Positions 25,277 through 33,350 of a stretch of 64,000 nt of DNA are shown here, one piece after another. Under the pieces are notes generated by a model. It searched no databases and was not told where the DNA came from. It saw nothing but the letters and a program-made list of their open reading frames with translations. Position numbers and translations under genes: made by a program. This DNA comes from Flavobacterium sp. (lineage in GTDB: Bacteria > Bacteroidota > Bacteroidia > Flavobacteriales > Flavobacteriaceae): positions 806,001 to 870,000 of the forward strand of contig NZ_JBCNKR010000006.1 in the NCBI RefSeq assembly GCF_039595935.1. The letters run 5' to 3'. The stretch's first letter is position 1. Each line of letters opens with the position of its first letter.

Positions 25277-26431
25277 ATGAGCGATAAAGAAATTTTCCCA
25301 GAAGAGATTTTAAACAACACTGTTGAAAGTCATATTATTAAACACAATAAAAAAACATCCCGTTTATTTGTGATTACATTTTTAGCTTTATTAATAGCTT
25401 TTATTTCCCTTCCTTTTATATATATAGATGTTTATACAACGAGTAGAGGAACCATTATTCCACAGGAAAAGAAACTAACACTTTATTCTCCTATCAGCGG
25501 TAAAATATCTTTTTTTAATGTTGAGGAAAATAAGAAAATAAAAAAAGGCGATACCTTACTTATAATAGATCACAACATATTAAAAGAAAGAGAGAATTTA
25601 AATACAATTCAGAGTTCAGAAAACTCTCTTTATCTAAGCGATCTAAAAAACCTTATAAATCATAATTATAATCAGGTACAATCAGATCAATATAAAAGAG
25701 AGCTTTTAAAACATCAGCAGGAATTGTATAATCTGGATATCGTAACTAAAAACACTCAAACAGACTTCGACCGAAAAGAACTGCTGTACAAAAAAGAAGT
25801 CATCTCAAAATCAGAATTCGAAAAGGCCGAACTGGAACTCAACAAAATCAAGAACGACCGAATCAATCTGATCAAACAAACCGAATTGTCCTGGCAGAAA
25901 GAATACACACAGCTGAGTCAGTCGAATAAAAATATTCATTCGAACCAGAAACAGCTTAAAGAAGAGGAGAATAATTATATCATAATTGCTCCAATAGACG
26001 GCGAACTGGTTAATATGCAGGGATTTCATAAAGGAAGCGGGGTCGCCGCCGGAAACCCGATAGTAGAGATTTCTCCGGATAAAAACATAATCGTCGAAAC
26101 TTATGTAAATCCATCAGAAATAGGATATTTAAAAGAAGGCGGAGATGCCATTTATCAAATAGACGCTTTTAACTCCAATCAATGGGGATTTGCAAAAGGA
26201 AGAATATTCGAAATAAGCAAAGATGTTTTAATTGTAAACAATGTCCCGTATTATAAAATAAAAAGCAATCTGCACAATGACAGCTTAACGCTAAAAAACG
26301 GAGCCAAAGGGACTCTCAAAAAAGGAATGAGTTTAACCAGCCGTTTTTTCCTAACTAAGCGAACTGCATTTCAGTTAATATTTGACAAAGTAGAAGATTG
26401 GTTTAATCCTTACAATAGCAAAAATGAGTAA
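25277..26431 (+). CDS. HlyD-family membrane fusion protein of the RiPP exporter
   Basis: The 384-residue protein has a cytoplasmic N-terminus, one transmembrane helix (about residues 31-52, FLALLIAFISLPFIYIDVYT), a split biotinyl-lipoyl domain (SPISGKISFFNVEENKKIKK and IIAPIDGELVN) and a coiled coil in between (about 100-220). It should link the inner-membrane exporter to an outer-membrane channel; no TolC lies in this locus, so a shared one is likely. It overlaps the ABC gene by 8 nt, which implies co-translation. Confidence 0.9.
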   Translation: MSDKEIFPEEILNNTVESHIIKHNKKTSRLFVITFLALLIAFISLPFIYIDVYTTSRGTIIPQEKKLTLYSPISGKISFFNVEENKKIKKGDTLLIIDHNILKERENLNTIQSSENSLYLSDLKNLINHNYNQVQSDQYKRELLKHQQELYNLDIVTKNTQTDFDRKELLYKKEVISKSEFEKAELELNKIKNDRINLIKQTELSWQKEYTQLSQSNKNIHSNQKQLKEEENNYIIIAPIDGELVNMQGFHKGSGVAAGNPIVEISPDKNIIVETYVNPSEIGYLKEGGDAIYQIDAFNSNQWGFAKGRIFEISKDVLIVNNVPYYKIKSNLHNDSLTLKNGAKGTLKKGMSLTSRFFLTKRTAFQLIFDKVEDWFNPYNSKNE

Positions 26432-28583
26432 AATAGAAATAAAACAACATGATTTTTCAGATTGCGGTGCTGCTTGTTTAGCTTCAATCTCGGAACATTA
26501 TAATTTAAGCCTGCCTATTTCAAGAATCCGCCAGTATGCCAGCACGAATCAAAAAGGGACAACATTACTTGGATTAAGAGAAGCGGCAGTTAAATTAGGC
26601 TTTCTGGCAAAAGGTGTAAAAGTAGATTTTGAAGGAATAAAAGATCTGCCAATTCCGGCTCTTTTACATGTTGTAATAAAACACGAAGGACATGAATTTC
26701 CTCATTATGTTGTTGCTTACAAAGTTACCAGTAAATATATCCAGATCATGGATCCTTCAAATGGTAAACTGGAAAAAAAGCCGCTTGCCGAATTTCAGGA
26801 AATGTTTACAGGTTACGCCTTAATACTAGTTCCGGATGATGATATTTTTAAAGAAAAAAACGAGAAAATATCCAATTTTAAAAGAATACTATTTTTATTA
26901 AAGCCTCATAAATACATTTTATTACAAGCCATTATAGGAGCTGTTTTATATACTTTACTAGGTTTTTCATTATCAATATACGTAGGTAAGATTACAGATT
27001 TTGTTTTGGTAAGCGGAAACAAAAGCTTATTAAACCTTATGAGTGTTATCGTTATTGGATGTTTGCTGCTGCAGATTGTTTACAGCGTTTTAAAAGATGT
27101 TTTTATTTTAAAAACAAGCCAGCAGATTGATTCACGACTAATTTTGGGTTATTACAAACATCTTTTTACCATGCCTCAAAAGTTTTTTGACACAATGAGA
27201 ATTGGTGAAATCATGTCCAGAATTGGCGATGCAGTAAAAATACGAGCCTTAATAAACGAAACCGCTTTAAGTGTTTCAGTAAACGTGCTTATTGTCTTTT
27301 TTTCCTTTATTTTTATGTTTTCATTCTATTGGAAACTCGCATTGATTATTTCGCTGATTATTCCGTTTTATGTTATTATTTATTTGATAACAAACAAATT
27401 GAATAAAACAGCAGAACGTTCTATAATGGAAAAAAATGCTTTGCTGGAATCTCAGCTGGTAGAATCTATCAAAAATATTGGAACTGTAAAAAGACTGTCT
27501 TTAGAAGATTTTTCTAAAACCAGAACAGAACTAAAATTTGTTGATTTGCTAAAAAGCGTTTACAAATCAGGAATGAACGGAATTTTTTCAAGAACCGCTA
27601 CTGATTTTATTTCCAGATTGTTTACCATCATACTTTTATGGGTAGGAACCTATTATGCTATTGATGGAGATATTACACCAGGTGAATTGTTTTCGTTTTA
27701 TTCTATTATAGGATATTTTACAGGACCGGCATCACAGTTAATAGGAACAAATCAGGCGATTCAGAATGCCATGATTGCTTCAGACCGTTTGTTTGGAATC
27801 ATGGATTTGGACAGAGAAGAAATGGAATCAAAAGTGCATTTGACCCGAAGCAACTTTGATGATATTAAATTCAAAAACATTGATTTCTCATACGAACTGG
27901 GACGTTACATTTTTAAAGACTTAAATATTACCATTAAAAAAGGAGCTTTTACCGCTTTTGTTGGAGAAAGTGGAAGCGGAAAAAGTACCATCGCATCGTT
28001 AATTCAAAATATATACAGCCCAAAAGAAGGTAAAATATTAATTGGCGAATACGACCTGAATTACATATCAAAAGACAGCATAAACGCTCTTATTACAACT
28101 GTACCTCAAAACGTTGAACTTTTTGACGGAACTATTGCCTTCAATATTTCCATTGGAGAATCAAATCCTGATATGGAAAAAATCATCGAAGTAAGTAAAA
28201 AGGTTGGTGCTTATGATTTTATCGAATCACTGCCAAACGGATTCAATACCTATTTGGGAGAATTTGGAGCCAATTTATCAGGAGGAGAAAAACAGCGAAT
28301 TGCTTTCGCAAGGGCGCTGTACAAAGATCCTGAAGTATTGATTCTGGATGAAGCAACATCAGCACTTGACTCTGAATCTGAAATGGTGATCAAAAAACTA
28401 ATTGACGAACTGCATGCACAAGGCAAAACAATCATTGTAATTGCACACAAACTACAGTCAATTAAAAATGCCGATGTTATTTATGCCTTCAAAAAAGGAG
28501 AAGTCGTAGAATCTGGTGCGCATCAGGAACTTATGAATAAAGAAGAATACTATTATAGAATGTGGAATAATATAATTGTTTAA
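26424..28583 (+). CDS. Peptidase-containing ABC transporter (C39, bacteriocin type)
   Basis: The 719-residue protein has an N-terminal C39 peptidase with catalytic Cys14 (FSDCGAACLA), His94 (FPHYVVAYK) and Asp110 (IMDPSNG), a six-helix membrane domain (about 150-450) and a C-terminal ATPase with Walker A GESGSGKST (about 514), signature LSGGEKQRIAFARAL (about 617) and Walker B VLILDEATSALDS. Such PCATs cut leaders after a double Gly and export the core. All array leaders end in GG, so this is very likely their protease and exporter. It acts in the inner membrane with the HlyD protein. Confidence 0.95.
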   Translation: MSKIEIKQHDFSDCGAACLASISEHYNLSLPISRIRQYASTNQKGTTLLGLREAAVKLGFLAKGVKVDFEGIKDLPIPALLHVVIKHEGHEFPHYVVAYKVTSKYIQIMDPSNGKLEKKPLAEFQEMFTGYALILVPDDDIFKEKNEKISNFKRILFLLKPHKYILLQAIIGAVLYTLLGFSLSIYVGKITDFVLVSGNKSLLNLMSVIVIGCLLLQIVYSVLKDVFILKTSQQIDSRLILGYYKHLFTMPQKFFDTMRIGEIMSRIGDAVKIRALINETALSVSVNVLIVFFSFIFMFSFYWKLALIISLIIPFYVIIYLITNKLNKTAERSIMEKNALLESQLVESIKNIGTVKRLSLEDFSKTRTELKFVDLLKSVYKSGMNGIFSRTATDFISRLFTIILLWVGTYYAIDGDITPGELFSFYSIIGYFTGPASQLIGTNQAIQNAMIASDRLFGIMDLDREEMESKVHLTRSNFDDIKFKNIDFSYELGRYIFKDLNITIKKGAFTAFVGESGSGKSTIASLIQNIYSPKEGKILIGEYDLNYISKDSINALITTVPQNVELFDGTIAFNISIGESNPDMEKIIEVSKKVGAYDFIESLPNGFNTYLGEFGANLSGGEKQRIAFARALYKDPEVLILDEATSALDSESEMVIKKLIDELHAQGKTIIVIAHKLQSIKNADVIYAFKKGEVVESGAHQELMNKEEYYYRMWNNIIV

Positions 28584-28601
28584 TAAGGAAATTTAACAAA
28601 A

Positions 28602-31600
28602 ATGAAAAATTACTCTTTTGCAAAAACGGCTATTGTAAGAACTCCAATTGAAGAAAAACAAGTGGATCTTACCTGGGAAAAAATCGTGGAAATTTTTTCT
28701 AAAAAAGAAAACAGAGAAGCATTATTTATTGGTTCTCCAAACATTTATAAAGCACTTGTAATGTGGGAAACCGGAGAAGGTTTTCAAACAGAAGAAGAAC
28801 TGAAAAACCTAAAAGGATCATTATACAAATATGCTTCGCGTTTAGCCAACCGAAGCACGCCTTTTGGAATGTTTGCCACAGTAGCCGCTGTAGAATTAAA
28901 TTCTGAAACCAACCTTAAAATCGCCGAAAGCACTTTAGGAAGATTTACCAAATTCGACATGTATTTTCTAGGAAGTTTTCTGCCGGTGATCGTAAAAAAC
29001 GATGCCATTAAAAACGTTCTGAAATACTACAGTAACAACTCTATTTATACCGTTTTTGATAAATACCGATATGTCGAGTATTATTTTAAAGACAATGTGC
29101 GTTTTCACAAAATTTCAGAAGTTGAAATAAGCGATTATCTGGAACTTATTTTCGAAAAAGCAAAAGACGGTGTTTTACTAAGTGAATTGGCAGAACTGCT
29201 TGTTTCTGATGAAATTACATTAAAAGATGCCAACGAATTTATCGATACTTTAATCAAATGCCAGTTTATCGTATCTGAATTAGAATTTACAATTACAGGC
29301 GATGATTACTTTGATAAACTCCTGAAAACATTCTCTGAAGAAAGATTTGATTTCTATGAAGCCGAAGTCATCAGAGAATTAATAACCAATTTAAAAAACA
29401 AAATCAATTCCCTTGACACAAATACTATTAACGATCCTGCTTTATATACTCAAATTCATGAGTTAGTAAACGAAGAACTGGATCATGTAGACATTTCAAA
29501 ACTATTTCAGGTAGATAGCTTCAGAAAAATCGAAAACGGATCTATTAGTTTTAAAACCTTAAAAAATCTGCGTCCGGCTTTAAGTGCTTTAAACAAATTG
29601 CAGTCAGGTTCAGAAAACGCAAACTTAAAAGAATTCAAAAAGAAATTCTTAGAACGTTATGAAGAATACGAGCAGCCTTTAGTAAGCGTTCTTGACCCGG
29701 ATGTTGGAATTGGTTATGCAAAAACAGCAGGAGCCAAATCACCTTTGGTTGACGATCTATTAATTAGTGGAAGTCAGGCACAAGTTAATCAGATTTCGAT
29801 GGATGCTAAAAAATCATTTCTGTTTAAAAAACTGCTTTATGCCACAAAAAACAATTTGCAATCTATCGAATTAACTGATGAAGAAATCAACCAATTTGAA
29901 GAAAACGAAGCCTTGTATCCAGATACTTTTTCGGCATTTGTAAATGTATTTCATGAAAACGGCGTTGAAAAAATCAACATTAAAACAGCCAGCGGACCAT
30001 CTGCAAATGGTTTAATTGGTCGATTTGGACATTTAGATAACAAAATTCTAAATCTTTGCAACGAAGTAGCCGAAATAGAAAACCAGTTAAACCCGGACAA
30101 AATCATTGCCGAAGTAATTCATTTACCACAAGCAAGAACTGGAAATATCTTATACAGAAACTTTCAGAGAGAGTATGAAATCCCGTATTTAGGAAATGCT
30201 TCTGTCGACAGAGATCACCAAATTAAGATTGATGATTTGTATGTTTCGGTAAAATCAGGAAAAGTAGTACTGCGTTCAAAAAGATTAAATAAAGAAGTGA
30301 TTCCAAGATTAAGCAACGCACACAATTTTGCCTCAAATGCACTGCCAATCTATCACTTTTTATGCGACCTGCAGAACCAAAACTCATTTGGATTTGCATT
30401 TAGCTGGGGCGGCCTTCAAAGTGAATTTGATTTTCTGCCAAGAGTAAATTATAAAGACACGGTGTTTAGCAGAGCCGTATGGAACCTTAACAAAACCGAA
30501 ATTGAAAATCTTGTAGCAGCTTCCGAAGCAAAAAACATCGATTTTATTACTGATTTCAAACAAAAAAGAAATATTCCAGATGTTGTATACATTTCTCAGG
30601 GAGACAATGAGGTGCTTATTAACTTCAATAATGAATTAAGCCGAAATGTTTTTTACTATATGCTGAAAGGTGAAAATACAATCCAGCTGAAAGAATTTTT
30701 GTTTACAGAAAATACAATTACACCGGATTATTGCAATGAAATTATCTTCACAGCACATAAAAACGTAGAGAAAAAAGCAGAAACTGCTGAGGTAAATCAA
30801 TTTGTATCTCAGGAAAATAAAAATAATGTTCAGACTTCATTCTCTATTGGAGAAAAATGGCTTTACTATAAATTTTACTGCGGAGAAAGAGCAGGAGAAG
30901 AACTGCTTAAAAATGGTATTACACCAATTGTAGAAGAACTAAAAGCAAAAGGTTTAATCGACAAATGGTTCTTTATTCGTTATTATGATGTTCAGGGACA
31001 TCATATCAGATTCCGTGTTTTATTAAAAAACAGCAATTTGTTTACGGATTGTATCAAAATTATCAAACAACACGTAGAGCCATTTGAGCAGACAAGAATT
31101 ATCTGGAAAACACAAACAGACAATTACTTGCGTGAATTACAACGATACGGTTATGAAGCAATTGAAGCAACAGAATCATTGTTTTTTAATGACAGTGAAT
31201 GCACTTTAAAATTTGCAGATATGATCGAAGGAGACACTGGAGAAAAAATAAGATGGATGTTCTCATTATTATCAATCGACCATTTCTTAAACGATTTTGA
31301 CGTAAAACTCGAAGGAAAAGTAAAGTTGTTTAATGCAGCCAAAACTAGTTTTGGAAAAGAATTCAACCGTTCAGGAAGACTAAACAAACAAATCAACGAA
31401 ATGTTTGTACAGCACGAATCTGAGATTGAATCCTTCTTAGATCCAAATCTTATGAATGAAATGTATGAGCCATTAATTGAAATTCTCGAAGAACGTTCTC
31501 AACAAAATGCTCCTGTAGTTGCAGAGATAAAAGAGTTAAGCAAAGAACATCGTTTACCAACGTATCTCGACAATATAATGCTGAGTTATGTACACATGAT

Positions 31601-31736
31601 CTGTAACCGAATTTTCCTTACGAAACACAGAATTCATGAAATGGTAGTTTACGATTACTTATACAAATATTACAGTAAACAACTTCACACAGGAAAAAAG
31701 AAAGAAACCAAAGAAGTTGAAGAATCTATAGTATAA
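28602..31736 (+). CDS. Class I lanthipeptide dehydratase LanB, full length
   Basis: The 1044-residue protein covers both LanB parts. The N-terminal glutamylation domain has RSTPFGMFA at residues 84-92, the hallmark of the family. The C-terminal elimination domain (SpaB_C type, from about 745) shows EKWLYYKFYCGERAGEELL and FFIRYYDVQGHHIRFR. LanB uses Glu-tRNA to glutamylate Ser/Thr of a precursor core and then removes Glu to leave Dha/Dhb. It starts 18 nt after the exporter gene. No LanC cyclase is encoded in the window, which is unusual. Confidence 0.94.
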   Translation: MKNYSFAKTAIVRTPIEEKQVDLTWEKIVEIFSKKENREALFIGSPNIYKALVMWETGEGFQTEEELKNLKGSLYKYASRLANRSTPFGMFATVAAVELNSETNLKIAESTLGRFTKFDMYFLGSFLPVIVKNDAIKNVLKYYSNNSIYTVFDKYRYVEYYFKDNVRFHKISEVEISDYLELIFEKAKDGVLLSELAELLVSDEITLKDANEFIDTLIKCQFIVSELEFTITGDDYFDKLLKTFSEERFDFYEAEVIRELITNLKNKINSLDTNTINDPALYTQIHELVNEELDHVDISKLFQVDSFRKIENGSISFKTLKNLRPALSALNKLQSGSENANLKEFKKKFLERYEEYEQPLVSVLDPDVGIGYAKTAGAKSPLVDDLLISGSQAQVNQISMDAKKSFLFKKLLYATKNNLQSIELTDEEINQFEENEALYPDTFSAFVNVFHENGVEKINIKTASGPSANGLIGRFGHLDNKILNLCNEVAEIENQLNPDKIIAEVIHLPQARTGNILYRNFQREYEIPYLGNASVDRDHQIKIDDLYVSVKSGKVVLRSKRLNKEVIPRLSNAHNFASNALPIYHFLCDLQNQNSFGFAFSWGGLQSEFDFLPRVNYKDTVFSRAVWNLNKTEIENLVAASEAKNIDFITDFKQKRNIPDVVYISQGDNEVLINFNNELSRNVFYYMLKGENTIQLKEFLFTENTITPDYCNEIIFTAHKNVEKKAETAEVNQFVSQENKNNVQTSFSIGEKWLYYKFYCGERAGEELLKNGITPIVEELKAKGLIDKWFFIRYYDVQGHHIRFRVLLKNSNLFTDCIKIIKQHVEPFEQTRIIWKTQTDNYLRELQRYGYEAIEATESLFFNDSECTLKFADMIEGDTGEKIRWMFSLLSIDHFLNDFDVKLEGKVKLFNAAKTSFGKEFNRSGRLNKQINEMFVQHESEIESFLDPNLMNEMYEPLIEILEERSQQNAPVVAEIKELSKEHRLPTYLDNIMLSYVHMICNRIFLTKHRIHEMVVYDYLYKYYSKQLHTGKKKETKEVEESIV

Positions 31737-31767
31737 TAACTAAAAAGGGAATTCAGGAAATTAGAAT

Positions 31768-32118
31768 TTAATAGTTTTTTCTAAACCAAACCTTCTGCCA
31801 TTCCCTTTTTAAAATTAAAAAAGAAACTTGTTCGGCAAGGATTACCAAATCTGAGCCGTCAAGTTTTTTTATTTCATTTTCAGGAACATCAATAATATAA
31901 AGCAGGTTTAAATATTCAGCAAATTTGTACTGAATCATGCGGTAGATTTTTTCGTGCAGCTGAATTTTTAATTCATTTGGAGAAATGCTTAACGGAAAAT
32001 CAATTCCCTCATTAGCCAGATTAAAATCCTTATTAATCTGCTCAATCAGATTTAAATACAAAGTTTCTGCCTGCGCTTGGGCTAATAATGATTCAGTATT
32101 TACTGGTGCTACAAACAT
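31768..32118 (-). CDS. Conserved hypothetical protein
   Basis: The 116-residue soluble, mostly helical protein (start MFVAPVNTESLLAQAQAETL) has no signal peptide or Cys motif. SISPNELKIQLHEKIYRMIQ and LNLLYIIDVPENEIKKL look like packed helices. It runs toward LanB on the opposite strand, with no hint of a RiPP role. I do not recognise a named family; it looks like a housekeeping protein of Flavobacteriia. Confidence 0.65.
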   Translation of the reverse strand: MFVAPVNTESLLAQAQAETLYLNLIEQINKDFNLANEGIDFPLSISPNELKIQLHEKIYRMIQYKFAEYLNLLYIIDVPENEIKKLDGSDLVILAEQVSFLILKREWQKVWFRKNY

Positions 32119-32159
32119 GGACGCTTTTTAAGAATTTGCGCAAAGTTAAAACTAAAAAA

Positions 32160-33185
32160 TCATTTTACAGTCGATTCTCGTTCTATGATTCTCGTAGGAA
32201 GTTCTATAATTTGATGTTCTACTTTTCGATGCTCTTTTATGTCGGCAATTTCATCAATTAAAATAGAAACAGCAGTATGTCCCATTTCAAATCCCGGCTG
32301 ATCGATTGTTGTTAATTTAGGCGAAATAACAGTACTCATAAACCAGTTACTAAAGCCAAAAACCGCAACCTGATCCGGCGTTTTTATGCCCGCCTCATTA
32401 AAATATTTTATAATTCCGATAGCAACCAAATCTGTAATCGCAAAAATAGCGTCGATATCCGGATGTTCGTTCATGATTTTTTGGGCATTTTCGTAGCCGT
32501 CTTCAAAATCAGTATTGTTGTCGCAAACATAAACCAGTTTTGAATCGTACTCAATTCCGTGCGCTTCAAGTGCACGTTTATAACCTAAAAAACGATCAAT
32601 AGAATTTTGGGGAACATATGAACCTCTAAAATGAGCGATTTTTTTATACCCTTTATTTATAAGATACGTAACGGCATCATAAGCCGCTTTGGCATCATTT
32701 ATAACCACTTTAGAGCAATCGACTCTTTTGGCAATTTTATCAAATAAAACAACAGGCGTATTTTTTCGGATGGCGTCATTAATATGAGAGAAATCATCCG
32801 TTTCGTTTGAAAGTGACATTAAAACTCCGTCAACCCGCTTTTGAATTAATAAAGCAAGCTGTTTTTTCTCCATTTCATATTTTTCATTTGATTGCAGAAT
32901 GATAACCAGATAACCTCTTTTTTCGGCTTCTTCTAAAATGCCGTTTAAAACACTCGAAAAAAAGTGATGAACCGTCGCGGGAATAATAACACCAATTGTT
33001 TTGGTTTCATTAGTTCTTAAATTAACCGCAACAGAATTTGGCATATAGTTCATCGATTCGGCCATTTCGATAACTTTGGCGCGCGTCGATTTACTAATGT
33101 CTGTATATCCTTTTAATGCCTTTGAAACCGTTGTAACCGATATTCCCAAGGCCGAGGCTATATCTATTAATTTTGTATCATTCAT
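32160..33185 (-). CDS. LacI-family transcription repressor
   Basis: The 341-residue protein has a LacI HTH (LIDIASALGISVTTVSKALK), the hinge helix (NSVAVNLRTNETKTIGVIIP) and a periplasmic-binding-like sensor domain. The start at 33185 (MNDTKLIDIAS) puts the HTH at the usual place. It is divergent from the TonB-MFS-trehalase genes, and two CpG-centred palindromes typical of LacI operators lie between them. Control of the trehalose genes is the natural inference; the effector may be trehalose or a derivative. Confidence 0.9.
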   Translation of the reverse strand: MNDTKLIDIASALGISVTTVSKALKGYTDISKSTRAKVIEMAESMNYMPNSVAVNLRTNETKTIGVIIPATVHHFFSSVLNGILEEAEKRGYLVIILQSNEKYEMEKKQLALLIQKRVDGVLMSLSNETDDFSHINDAIRKNTPVVLFDKIAKRVDCSKVVINDAKAAYDAVTYLINKGYKKIAHFRGSYVPQNSIDRFLGYKRALEAHGIEYDSKLVYVCDNNTDFEDGYENAQKIMNEHPDIDAIFAITDLVAIGIIKYFNEAGIKTPDQVAVFGFSNWFMSTVISPKLTTIDQPGFEMGHTAVSILIDEIADIKEHRKVEHQIIELPTRIIERESTVK

Positions 33186-33233
33186 GAAATAAATGTAGTA
33201 AAAAATAAATTTCATTGAGAAAAAATATGTTTC

Positions 33234-33269
33234 CGAAAACGTTTTAGGTGATTTCGAAAACGTTTTCGA
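33234..33269. promoter_or_regulatory. Two LacI-type operators in tandem
   Basis: TCGAAAACGTTTTCGA at 33254-33269 is a perfect 16-bp palindrome. CGAAAACGTTTTAG at 33234-33247 is a second, nearly complete copy. Their centres are 21 bp apart, two helical turns, so two dimers would sit on the same face. They lie 49 nt before the repressor start and about 80 nt before the receptor start. Confidence 0.75.
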
Positions 33270-33350
33270 TTTAGAATTGCTAAATTGTGTTTAATTAGTG
33301 TTTTAAGTTTACAGTATAAATGAAAAATTTACTAACTAAACCAAAAAATC

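Noticed and set aside
25277..31736. Lanthipeptide class II (LanM) or lasso peptide locus
   Set aside because: The enzyme has the LanB-type RSTPFG motif and SpaB_C end, and there is no LanM kinase/cyclase, asparagine-synthetase-like cyclase or transglutaminase-like protease.
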